Shown here in pieces: positions 1 to 7,218 of a DNA stretch of 15,016 bases (the first letter of the stretch is position 1; the number at the start of each line of letters is the position of its first letter). A program made the translations under genes and the position numbers. The notes below the pieces were generated by a model. It saw only the letters and a program-made list of their open reading frames with translations. It was not told the DNA's origin and made no database searches. Source of the DNA: UMGS172 sp964424555 (GTDB taxonomy: Bacteria; Bacillota; Clostridia; Oscillospirales; Acutalibacteraceae); NCBI GenBank assembly GCA_964424555.1, contig CAYRIX010000041.1, forward strand, positions 1 through 15,016, given 5' to 3'.

Positions 1-2
1 AT

Positions 3-77
3 GACGATAACATCACCTTAGGCGGCGAGGTTTCCATTGCCGTTCCCGATAACGATTATTGGAATCCTCAAGACTAA
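3..77 (+). CDS. 3' end of an unidentified plus-strand gene (5' truncated by window edge)
   Basis: From base 3 the plus strand is open for 24 codons and stops at TAA 75-77. The frame ends in an acidic, aromatic tail (…PDNDYWNPQD). Only this C-terminus is visible, so no family can be assigned. A real gene is supported mainly by context: a perfect palindromic terminator follows about 85 bp downstream, and a convergent gene would explain the terminator-rich gap before ftsZ. A chance open stretch of this length is possible. It would be the only plus-strand gene in the window. Confidence 0.45.
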   Translation, partial: DDNITLGGEVSIAVPDNDYWNPQD

Positions 78-161
78 TTAACCTGATCATTTAGTTAAAT
101 AACCGATCTTGGTCTCTCCCCTACTGACACCAACAGTAAGGTGAAGCTATGATCAAACAAA

Positions 162-197
162 AAGAATGCGTAATGTCCGTGGACATTACGCATTCTT
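162..197. terminator. Perfect palindromic hairpin, probable bidirectional terminator
   Basis: The arms 162-178 and 181-197 are exact 17-bp reverse complements around a GT centre. Reading plus, AATTTT follows. Reading minus, TTTGTTTG follows, because the plus strand has CAAACAAA just before the stem. It can therefore end the truncated plus-strand gene and act as a backup for ftsZ transcripts coming the other way. Confidence 0.75.
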
Positions 198-321
198 AAT
201 TTTCCTATATCTATAGAATTTATCAAACCATTTGTAACATACCTTGCCCAATACAAACGCCATTACAATTAATGCCAATGGGCTTATATGCGTTACCGAT
301 ACATAATCCTTGTTTGCCGCA

Positions 322-354
322 AAAAAGCCCCCTGCTTCACGCAGGAGGCTTTTT
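322..354 (-). terminator. Intrinsic terminator of ftsZ
   Basis: The arms are 14 bp (322-335 and 341-354) with a 5-nt loop, 25 bp after the ftsZ stop. The single imperfect pair is C:A in plus-strand RNA but a G.U wobble in minus-strand RNA, so the hairpin fits the ftsZ direction better. The minus-strand stem is GC-rich at the loop end and runs into a T6 tract. Confidence 0.85.
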
Positions 355-378
355 AAGTGTATTTAAGTAATTATACGA

Positions 379-1443
379 TTACTTGTTAAGAGCGTCGAGA
401 ATGGTGATATAACCATCATCCTCGGTCTGTGCGCCTGTGTTGAACGAAGAAAGGATATCATCAGCAGGATTCTTCTCATCCTTGCCGTCCTCTCCAAGAC
501 CTGTAGCAACAACGATAATACGCATCTCATCCTCAAGATTAGGATCAAGCTGTGCGCCCCAAATAATAGTTGCATCGGGATGAGCCATATTGGAAATGAT
601 AGTAGATGCCTGTTCGACCTCTTCGAGTCCAATATCCTCGGAACCGATGATGCTGATAATAACACCACGTGCGTTTTCCATGCTGGTCTCGATAAGCGGG
701 CTGGAAATTGCCTTCTGAGCTGCAAGCTCTGCCTTGTCACGGCCGGTTGCAACACCAACGCCCATATGAGCGTAGCCTGCATCCTTCATAACTGCAGTAA
801 CATCAGCGAAGTCAAGGTTAACCATTGAGGTTACATTGATAAGCTCGGAAATGCTCTGTACACCCTGACGGAGAACATCGTCAGCAATCTCAAAAGCGTT
901 CTTCAATGTGATCTTCTGTTCAGAAACGAACTTGAGTCTCTCATTAGGAATAACGATGAGGCTATCAACATGCTGACGAAGCTGCTCAATGCCTTCCTCA
1001 GCCTGAATCATTCTTCTTCTGCCCTCGAATGCGAAAGGCTTAGTTACGATACCTACAGTGAGGATACCAAGCTCCTTAGCTATCTGAGCAACAACAGGGG
1101 CTGCACCTGTACCTGTGCCGCCGCCCATACCTGCAGCGATAAATACCATATCTGCACTGCGGAGTGCTGCTGCGATCTCGTCCTTAGACTCCTGAGCTGC
1201 GTTCTCGCCCTTATCGGGGCTTGCGCCTGCACCCTGACCCTTAGTCAGCTTCTCACCGATCTGGATCTTATGGGTAGCTTTAGAAAGAAGAAGTGCCGCC
1301 TTATCGGTATTGATTGCGATAAATTCAACACCACGAACACCTGCATCTACCATGCGGTTAACAGCGTTGCCGCCGCCACCACCGACACCGACTACTTTAA
1401 TCTGTACTACATCAGCAGTTTCGTTATCAATTTCGAATGCCAT
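379..1443 (-). CDS. ftsZ: Cell division protein FtsZ
   Basis: A tubulin-like GTPase that polymerises into the cytokinetic Z-ring at midcell. The 354-residue product has the glycine-rich N-terminal loop (GVGGGGGNAVNRM, about 19-31), the tubulin signature GGGTGTG at 107-113, and the T7 synergy loop NLDFADV at 209-215 with the acidic residues that complete the neighbouring subunit's active site. The GTPase core ends near residue 316, and a tail of about 38 residues follows. That tail ends …DDGYITILDALNK and lacks the usual IPxFLR-type peptide that binds FtsA or SepF. The start ATG has a good ribosome-binding site (GGAAGGA). The gene is 163 bp downstream of ftsQ and has its own sigma-A promoter and terminator, so it is probably transcribed separately as well as by any readthrough. 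No ftsA lies beside it. Confidence 0.98.
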   Translation of the reverse strand: MAFEIDNETADVVQIKVVGVGGGGGNAVNRMVDAGVRGVEFIAINTDKAALLLSKATHKIQIGEKLTKGQGAGASPDKGENAAQESKDEIAAALRSADMVFIAAGMGGGTGTGAAPVVAQIAKELGILTVGIVTKPFAFEGRRRMIQAEEGIEQLRQHVDSLIVIPNERLKFVSEQKITLKNAFEIADDVLRQGVQSISELINVTSMVNLDFADVTAVMKDAGYAHMGVGVATGRDKAELAAQKAISSPLIETSMENARGVIISIIGSEDIGLEEVEQASTIISNMAHPDATIIWGAQLDPNLEDEMRIIVVATGLGEDGKDEKNPADDILSSFNTGAQTEDDGYITILDALNK

Positions 1444-1501
1444 TTAAATCATCCTTCCGTTTTTATATACTAATACCTAAACTTGCAGTATTCCGTTAAT
1501 A

Positions 1502-1530
1502 ATTCTACCATGCAATTTACAAAATTGCAA
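1502..1530 (-). promoter_or_regulatory. Sigma-A promoter of ftsZ
   Basis: Read on the minus strand, this has -35 TTGCAA (1525-1530), a 17-bp spacer and -10 TAGAAT (1502-1507) preceded by TGG, which makes an extended -10. The predicted transcription start is near 1495, giving a leader of about 50 nt before the ftsZ ATG. The spacing and element quality support a real vegetative promoter, but it is not proven. Confidence 0.75.
1511..1529. promoter_or_regulatory. Perfect dyad inside the ftsZ promoter, candidate operator
   Basis: TGCAATTT-ACA-AAATTGCA is a perfect 8-3-8 inverted repeat. It covers most of the -35 element and the spacer of the ftsZ promoter, where a bound repressor would block RNA polymerase. 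A weaker dyad (CAATA…TATTG, 1528-1542) abuts it on the upstream side. The region is AT-rich, so chance is not excluded. Confidence 0.4.
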
Positions 1531-1542
1531 TACTAAATATTG

Positions 1543-1574
1543 AAAAAAATCAAAAATATAGTAATATTTTTTGA
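1543..1574 (-). terminator. AT-only hairpin with T7 tract between ftsQ and ftsZ
   Basis: On the minus strand a roughly 10-bp stem (about 1550-1559 with 1564-1574, one bulged base) is followed by seven T's (plus-strand A's at 1543-1549). It lies just after the ftsQ stop and upstream of the ftsZ promoter. An A/U-only stem is a weak terminator at best, so it may only partly reduce readthrough into ftsZ. Confidence 0.3.
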
Positions 1575-1606
1575 AATAAACCGCAATATCTTGAATTTTT
1601 ACCCGT

Positions 1607-2562
1607 TTAATTAATTAAATCGGTTATATCCTCATATTTTAAAACGGCTTCCTTATTATTAACCGACCATGCATCTAATGAAATGCTGGCTGTGACTTCT
1701 TGATCAATCGACGGAAGCATAGCTTCGAGGTGCTGGAGCTTACCGCCTATATCGTTATAGCTGCCGAGCTTGATGTAAAGTCGGTCTCCAATAGTAAAGC
1801 TTATATTTACCGCACTTTCTACATTTATGTATCCGACATCAAAGCCCTNNNNNNNNNNNNNNNNNNNNNNNNNNNNNNNNNNNNNNNNNNNNNNNNNNNN
1901 NNNNNNNNNNNNNNNNNNNNNNNNNNNNNNNNNNNNNNNNNNNNNNNNGTAAAGCTTATATTTACCGCACTTTCTACATTTATGTATCCGACATCAAAGC
2001 CCTTATCGTCACATATCTTTTTAAGCTCGGTCAGAATATCTCTCTGCTGTTTATCTGAAAAGCTGATATTCTTTCCAACTGTGACAGCTTCTGTAGCAAT
2101 ACCCTTTATACGCAACAGACCTTCCGAGTATTCGTTTACCGCTCTCAGCACCTTATAGTCGGAATCGCAAATGAATTTTCCATCCGAATTTTCAAAAAAT
2201 ATAGCCTCCTTAGCAGGAGTTACCTTAATACCGACCGTATTTGGCATTTTCTTTGTTACGGTAACCTCTTTTATATAAGGTAATGCTTCCTCTATTCTTG
2301 TCTCAATATCGCCGCTTGGCAATCTTAACAAATTATCACCGTTCATGATACCTGAAGCGTATATTATTTCATCCGAAGAATATATACTGCTACCGACGAC
2401 TTTGATGCTGTTGACCTTAAAGAATACTGTCAGCATCAACACAACCGTTACTGCCAGTACGATAATGATAGAGAGAACTGCCGCAACTATTCTGTTTCGT
2501 TTTTTGCGTTTACGGTTTTTCTTGACCGCCTCAGGCTTTTTTGTGTTGTACTCTACCTTCAT
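1607..2562 (-). CDS. ftsQ: Cell division protein FtsQ/DivIB, interrupted by an artefactual assembly gap
   Basis: A bitopic division protein that works with FtsL and DivIC to recruit and control the septal FtsW-PBP synthase. Visible parts are a lysine/arginine-rich cytoplasmic tail (1-24), one membrane helix (about 25-48) and a POTRA domain starting at FKVNSIKVVGSS (about 48-118), followed by the β domain. The frame seems to collapse after residue 204 at a run of N (1849-1948). The 55 bases on either side of that run are identical. Merging them puts the reading frame back through …TIGDRLYIKLGSYNDIGGK… to a TAA at 1607-1609. This gives 266 residues, a normal DivIB length, with a typical C-terminal β domain. 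The ATG at 2562 is 3 bp after the murA stop, with GGGAG as ribosome-binding site, so translation is probably coupled to murA. Confidence 0.93.
1794..2003. other. Scaffold gap (100 N) flanked by identical 55-bp contig ends
   Basis: Bases 1794-1848 and 1949-2003 are identical over 55 bp, and exactly 100 N (1849-1948) lie between them. This is the signature of two contigs that overlap by a k-mer length but were joined with a fixed-size gap. The 155 surplus bases shift the ftsQ frame. Collapsing the repeat restores one open frame to a natural stop, which argues strongly against a real duplication. Confidence 0.95.
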
Positions 2563-2565
2563 CTT

Positions 2566-3825
2566 TTAACTCCCGTATCTTTTAATTTCGGCATTAAGAC
2601 AGCCGAAAATATCCTCTATTCTTTCATAGCCTCTGTCAATAAATTCAACACCCGAAATGCTCGTATCACCGCCTGCCGCCATAGCAGCGACCGTAAGAGC
2701 GGCTCCGCCTCTGAGGTCACAAGCCTTTACATCGGCGGCGCTCAAATGTTTAACGCCTGTTATAACGGCAACACGACCGAAAGTCTTAATATCTGCACCG
2801 AAGCGCTTAAGCTCATCGATATACTGAAAACGGCTGTCAAAAATATTCTCAATAAAAACACCCGTACCCTTGCTTACGGTCGACATAGCAACAAGCATCG
2901 GTCCTGCATCGGTGGGAAACCCTGGGAAAGGCTGTGTTGATACCGTGTCGAAATTGCGTATTCTCGAATCGGCTCTTATCACAATAGAATCACCGTCAAC
3001 AACAGTATCGCATCCGCAATCCTTTATAAGAGTAAGCATCGGTATTAGATGCTCATACACAACGCCGTTAAGCTTCACCTTTCCGCCGCAGGCGGCTGTA
3101 GCAAACATGCAGGTCGCCGCAACGATTCTATCGGGCATTACGCAATGTTCAACAGCCCTTAATGTGTCAACACCCTTTATCTCTACCCTATCGGTTCCCG
3201 CCCCGCTGATCTCAGCGCCTGCTTTATTCAGAAAATCGGCAAGGTCGGCGATTTCAGGCTCACGTGCAGCGTTATTTATAACCGTAACACCTCTGCCCTT
3301 TACGGCAGTAAGGATAATGTTTTCGGTCGCACCCACGCTTGGAAATTTCAAATGAAGCTCTGTGCCGACAGCCCCGTCAGGTAAAGCACATACTATCTTA
3401 CCCGAGTCACAGGAAATATCTGCACCCAGTCGCTTTAAAGCGTCTATGTGAATATCAACAGGCCTCGGACCTAATTCGCACCCACCCGGCAGACTCATAA
3501 CGGCACGGCCGCATCTCGAGGCAACCGCACCCATAAACACTATGGACGATCGCATCTCTCTCATAAGGCACTCAGGGATAGTACCGCAGTCAAAGCCACT
3601 TGAATCGACCGTAACAGTATTTCCGTCACGAAAACATTTACAGCCGAGACGCTTTAAAATTTCAATTGACACCGAAACATCTGACAGCCTCGGGCAGTTA
3701 TGTAGAACACTGACACCATCGCATAGAACGGTAGCGGCAAGCAACGGTAAAACGCTGTTTTTAGCCCCTTGAATACTGTATTCTCCGTGTAATTTCTTTC
3801 CGCCGCTGACTTTAAGAAAGGACAT
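2566..3825 (-). CDS. murA: UDP-N-acetylglucosamine 1-carboxyvinyltransferase MurA
   Basis: Transfers enolpyruvate from PEP to UDP-GlcNAc, the first committed step of peptidoglycan synthesis, in the cytoplasm; it is the fosfomycin target. The 419-residue product has GAKNS with Lys22 and Asn23 at the E. coli positions, the catalytic loop PGGCELGPRPVDIH with Cys116 (E. coli Cys115), FPTD at 304-306 and ENIFDSRF near the end. The cysteine predicts fosfomycin sensitivity. A GTG three codons upstream (3834) is in frame, but it overlaps the ribosome-binding site GAGGTG. The ATG at 3825 has proper 6-nt spacing and matches E. coli numbering, so I chose it. In Bacillus the slot between murG and divIB holds murB. 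The gap to murG is 42 bp and the gap to ftsQ is 3 bp. Confidence 0.97.
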   Translation of the reverse strand: MSFLKVSGGKKLHGEYSIQGAKNSVLPLLAATVLCDGVSVLHNCPRLSDVSVSIEILKRLGCKCFRDGNTVTVDSSGFDCGTIPECLMREMRSSIVFMGAVASRCGRAVMSLPGGCELGPRPVDIHIDALKRLGADISCDSGKIVCALPDGAVGTELHLKFPSVGATENIILTAVKGRGVTVINNAAREPEIADLADFLNKAGAEISGAGTDRVEIKGVDTLRAVEHCVMPDRIVAATCMFATAACGGKVKLNGVVYEHLIPMLTLIKDCGCDTVVDGDSIVIRADSRIRNFDTVSTQPFPGFPTDAGPMLVAMSTVSKGTGVFIENIFDSRFQYIDELKRFGADIKTFGRVAVITGVKHLSAADVKACDLRGGAALTVAAMAAGGDTSISGVEFIDRGYERIEDIFGCLNAEIKRYGS

Positions 3826-3850
3826 AGTAAGCACCTCGGTACATACTATG
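3823..3850 (-). promoter_or_regulatory. Possible start-codon hairpin at the murA ribosome-binding site
   Basis: On the minus strand CATAGTA (3850-3844) is perfectly complementary to TACTATG (3829-3823), which contains the murA ATG. The 14-nt loop carries the ribosome-binding site GAGGTG. Such a fold would partly hide the start codon. The stem is only 7 bp and AU-rich, so the effect may be small. Confidence 0.3.
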
Positions 3851-3867
3851 CCGGAATTTATAAATTG

Positions 3868-4989
3868 CTAATTTTTTGCAAGGTTAATAATAATCTCAGC
3901 AATTTTGCGGTCTGCATCGGGAATAGCTGTCGACCTTGCTGCTTGGGACATTGCCAACAGGCGTTTGTCATCAGCCAGCATGGCTCTGACAGTACTGAGT
4001 AAGCGTTCACCGCTAAGTTCCTTTTCCTCTATCAGCTCGGCCGCATCAACCTTTTTAAGCGACATTGCGTTATGGAACTGATGATTTTCAGCAACATACG
4101 GTGAAGGTATAAGTATAGACGGTTTTCCGCAAACCTGCAACTCATTAACCGACATCGCACCTGCACGGCTGATAACAACATCAGCGGCCGCCATCATAAC
4201 ATCCATATTATCTATGTATTCCAAAACCTTAACAGTTCCGTTATCTTCGGTATAACCTATCTCTTTGATCCTGTTGTAAAACTCAACATAACCCGTTTTA
4301 CCAGTTCCGTGGAAATGCAAGAACTCCTTATGTTGAAGATTCCACTTAATTACCTCAAAAACAGAATCATTTATTGCCTTAGCACCCAAGCTTCCTCCAA
4401 AGGAAAGCAAAACCTTGGCGTCCTGAGGTATGTTCAGCACTTCCCTTGCCTGCTGTTTGGAAACGGCGGTCAAGGACTGTCTGATGGGGTTACCCGTAAT
4501 AACGGGAGGATTCTTGGGATTTATATTTTTAACTGCATCTTCCATTGCTATCATGACACGGTCAACTAAAGGTGCGAGCATTTTTATGGTCATGCCGGGG
4601 TACGCATTTGCCTCGTGTACTGCAGTCTTTATACCCATCTTGGCCGCTGTACGAAGTACAGGTCCGCAAACATAACCTCCTGTGCCTACAACGACATCGG
4701 GATCAAGCTTTTTAAGAAGTTTTTTCGAAGCAAAGGAGGATGTCACAGCCTTATATGCGGCGCTGATATTTCTACCGATATTTTTTAAGGTCAGCTTTCT
4801 TTGAAAGCCCGAAACATCAATGGTATAAAAGTCATAGCCCGAGAGCGGTACAAGTCGGCTTTCCATACCTTTCTTCGTTCCTATAAAGCTAATTCGGCAA
4901 TCGGGATCAACCTGCCTGAGATAGCCTGCAACGGCAATAGCAGGATTAATATGACCTGCTGTGCCGCCTCCTGCAAATACAATGTGCAT
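3868..4989 (-). CDS. murG: MurG, lipid II synthase (GlcNAc transferase)
   Basis: A GT-B-fold glycosyltransferase (family GT28) on the inner face of the membrane. It adds GlcNAc from UDP-GlcNAc to lipid I, giving lipid II. The 373-residue product has the N-terminal glycine-rich loop AGGGTAGHINP (6-16, with the conserved histidine at 13), GTGGYVCGP (102-110), HEANAYPG (125-132), the second G-loop FGGSLGA (197-203), SRAGAMSVNEL (274-284) and PYVAENHQ (297-304). In HEANAYPG, alanine replaces the glutamine common in this motif. A GTG one codon upstream is in frame, but AGAGGTG is correctly spaced for the ATG at 4989. The ribosome-binding site overlaps the ftsW stop codon 11 bp upstream, suggesting coupled translation. 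Confidence 0.97.
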   Translation of the reverse strand: MHIVFAGGGTAGHINPAIAVAGYLRQVDPDCRISFIGTKKGMESRLVPLSGYDFYTIDVSGFQRKLTLKNIGRNISAAYKAVTSSFASKKLLKKLDPDVVVGTGGYVCGPVLRTAAKMGIKTAVHEANAYPGMTIKMLAPLVDRVMIAMEDAVKNINPKNPPVITGNPIRQSLTAVSKQQAREVLNIPQDAKVLLSFGGSLGAKAINDSVFEVIKWNLQHKEFLHFHGTGKTGYVEFYNRIKEIGYTEDNGTVKVLEYIDNMDVMMAAADVVISRAGAMSVNELQVCGKPSILIPSPYVAENHQFHNAMSLKKVDAAELIEEKELSGERLLSTVRAMLADDKRLLAMSQAARSTAIPDADRKIAEIIINLAKN

Positions 4990-5000
4990 CACTTACACCT

Positions 5001-6158
5001 CTAAACGGATTTTTCTGTATTACAACTTCGTGAAATTGATAGTATAATTCCCATTTCAACCAACAGAATTATCAGTGAAGTACCTCCGTAGCTAAAAAAC
5101 GGAAGACTTATGCCTGTGTTGGGGATGGTATTGGTAACAACGAGCACGTTAAGTGCCATCTGCAGACCGACCTGAAAGGTCAGACCCAAAGCCATGAGCG
5201 AGCCGAACTTATCAGGTGCTTTCATTGCGATAACAAACCCTCTCCACATCAAAAGGCAGAACAATATTATAATTATCATCGCACCGATAAAACCAAGCTC
5301 TTCGCAAACGATTGCAAAAATAAAGTCGTTATGCGGCTCGGGTACCCAAAGATATTTTTGCCTTGACTGTCCAAGTCCTCGACCGAGCCAACCGCCCGAG
5401 CCGATCGACAAAAGTGACTGTATCGTCTGATACCCTTCCCCCGTCGGAGCAGACCACGGATCCAACCAATAGGTTATTCTATCCTGCGCATACGAAATCA
5501 CACCGCTCAAAACAATAACTGCACCCGTAGCAACAGCGCCAAGGCAAAAGAATACATACCTGAGCTTGACTCCGCCTACGATTATCATCACGGCACCTAT
5601 CAAAAATATAAGTATGGTCGCCGAAAGATGCGGCTCCAAAAGGACAAGAACACAGACCACACCTACAACCAGTCCTAAGAAAATAATGCCGAATTTGAAA
5701 GTTTTCATCAGCTTTTGGTTGGCAGAAATAAGATGTGCCAGCATAAGAATAACTGCAAATTTCGCCAGCTCGGACGGTTGGAAATTGATAGGGCCTATAG
5801 AAAACCAACGTTTAACGCTTGTTCCTGCAACCATCGGCGGTAATATCAGCATTATTATAAGAAATACCACCATCAAAAGATAGAAAGGAATAGCAAACTT
5901 TCTGATAAAATGATAGTCGATCTTAGACACCAGCAGCATTAATATTACACCGACCACGGCAAAGGTAGCCTGCTTGGTTATAAAATAATAGCTGTTATTG
6001 TAATGCGTATCAGCATAGATATAGCTTGCAGAAAACAGCATTACAAGTCCAACGGTCAGTATTATCAACAGCAAAAATAAAAAAGTGAGGTCCATTTTGC
6101 CGCCGATAAAGATCTTAGACCAAACGCTGCCGTTATTTCTCTTTATTCTTTCTGACAA
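5001..6158 (-). CDS. ftsW: FtsW/SpoVE-type SEDS peptidoglycan glycosyltransferase
   Basis: A polytopic membrane enzyme of the SEDS family that polymerises lipid II into glycan strands, working as a pair with a class B PBP. It has about ten hydrophobic segments. Numbered from the TTG start, it shows KRWFSIGPINFQPSELAK (about 116-133), RITYWLDPW (227-235), GLGQSRQKYLWVPEPHNDFIF (261-281) with the likely catalytic Asp278, and GISLPFFSYGGTS (349-361). Its position, after mraY and before murG, is that of Bacillus spoVE; whether it serves vegetative division, sporulation or both cannot be read from sequence. The first in-frame start is GTG at 6167, directly abutting the Shine-Dalgarno GGGAG. TTG at 6158 has 8-nt spacing and is preferred, giving 385 residues; GTG would give 388. 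Confidence 0.95.
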   Translation of the reverse strand: MSERIKRNNGSVWSKIFIGGKMDLTFLFLLLIILTVGLVMLFSASYIYADTHYNNSYYFITKQATFAVVGVILMLLVSKIDYHFIRKFAIPFYLLMVVFLIIMLILPPMVAGTSVKRWFSIGPINFQPSELAKFAVILMLAHLISANQKLMKTFKFGIIFLGLVVGVVCVLVLLEPHLSATILIFLIGAVMIIVGGVKLRYVFFCLGAVATGAVIVLSGVISYAQDRITYWLDPWSAPTGEGYQTIQSLLSIGSGGWLGRGLGQSRQKYLWVPEPHNDFIFAIVCEELGFIGAMIIIILFCLLMWRGFVIAMKAPDKFGSLMALGLTFQVGLQMALNVLVVTNTIPNTGISLPFFSYGGTSLIILLVEMGIILSISRSCNTEKSV

Positions 6159-6177
6159 AACAGACACTCCCTAAATT

Positions 6178-7200
6178 TTAATTTGAAAGCCATACGGCGG
6201 CTACGCATATACCGCTGCAAAGCACTGTAATAAGTGAGAATACCACTACTATCTTTACCTCACTCCAGCCCGACTTTTCAAAATGGTGATGTATCGGACT
6301 CATTTTAAACAGGCGCTTACCTGTCTTTTTAAACCAAGCGACCTGCAGCATAACCGAAAGAGCTTCAACAAGATACACGATTCCTGCAAGCATGAGGTAA
6401 ATAGGACGGTCGATACAGAATGCAAGGGCAACGACCATTCCGCCTAAGAACATCGAGCCCGTATCACCCATAAAGGCTTTGGCAGGATGCCAGTTCCAAG
6501 AAAGAAAGCCGATACAGGCACCTGCAAGCGCCGAAGCGATTATATTAGTTCCAAGTAATTCCAACCGACCTGCCATGAGCATGAAAGCTACAGCAACGAC
6601 CAAGGTTACGCTTGACGCAAGTCCGTCAATACCGTCGGTCAGGTTTACGGCATTGGTAAAGCCGTAAATAAAGAAGAACGCAATAGGCCAAAAGACAATT
6701 CCAAAACCCGAGACAACGCTAACCTCACCTACAAAGGGTATCCATGTTGTTTTCAGACCTGCGAACGCAAGGCTGATAAGATAAGCCGCCGTCACAAGTG
6801 CCTGCATAACAGTCTTTTGTCCTGCTGTCAGACCAAGATTGCGTTTTTTGACAACCTTGATATAGTCATCGAAAAATCCGATAAGACCCATACCAAGTGC
6901 GAGACCAAGACCTGCAAAAAGCTTAGTAAAGCTTATATTGTGACCGAATTCTTCAGAAAGATTGCCGCCGAAGCTTGAACTGATGCTCATACCTACAGCA
7001 ACTCCGACCGCAACACCAAAGGCAATAAGGATACCGCCCATTGTCGGTGTTCCCTGCTTCGATTTATGCCAATCAGGACCTTCTTCACGAATAGTTTGGC
7101 CGAATTTCAATCTCTTTAACAGCGGAATCATGGGAATTCCCAAGCCAAGGGCCGCCAAAAAAGCGACAAATGCAGTAATTGCGGGTATCAAGCCACTCAT
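6178..7200 (-). CDS. mraY: Phospho-N-acetylmuramoyl-pentapeptide-transferase MraY
   Basis: An integral membrane enzyme that transfers phospho-MurNAc-pentapeptide from UDP to undecaprenyl phosphate, forming lipid I. The 340-residue product has about ten membrane segments and all family motifs: GTPTMGG (50-56), FFDDYIKV with the Asp111-Asp112 pair, NLTDGIDGLA (186-195), FMGDTGSM (243-250, Asp246) and SPIHHHFE (301-308). The ATG has a strong ribosome-binding site (GGAGG, 8-nt spacing). It follows murE by 18 bp and precedes ftsW by 19 bp. No murF lies before it, and no murD lies after it, where Bacillus has murD. Confidence 0.98.
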   Translation of the reverse strand: MSGLIPAITAFVAFLAALGLGIPMIPLLKRLKFGQTIREEGPDWHKSKQGTPTMGGILIAFGVAVGVAVGMSISSSFGGNLSEEFGHNISFTKLFAGLGLALGMGLIGFFDDYIKVVKKRNLGLTAGQKTVMQALVTAAYLISLAFAGLKTTWIPFVGEVSVVSGFGIVFWPIAFFFIYGFTNAVNLTDGIDGLASSVTLVVAVAFMLMAGRLELLGTNIIASALAGACIGFLSWNWHPAKAFMGDTGSMFLGGMVVALAFCIDRPIYLMLAGIVYLVEALSVMLQVAWFKKTGKRLFKMSPIHHHFEKSGWSEVKIVVVFSLITVLCSGICVAAVWLSN

Positions 7201-7218
7201 TTCAAATTCCTCCGAAAA

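Larger units (their letters stand above)
78..378. other. Convergent intergenic region with two terminators
   Basis: This 301-bp stretch lies between the plus-strand gene end and the ftsZ stop codon. It holds two hairpins, listed separately at 162-197 and 322-354, and no convincing gene. On the minus strand one frame stays open through both hairpins to a TAA at 186-188. It encodes a short hydrophobic stretch followed by a basic tail, but has no credible start and ribosome-binding site. Confidence 0.6.

Noticed and set aside
1825..1848. ftsQ ending RALMSDT after the N run
   Set aside because: This end is a frameshift produced by the artificial gap; the merged sequence gives a longer, DivIB-like C-terminus.
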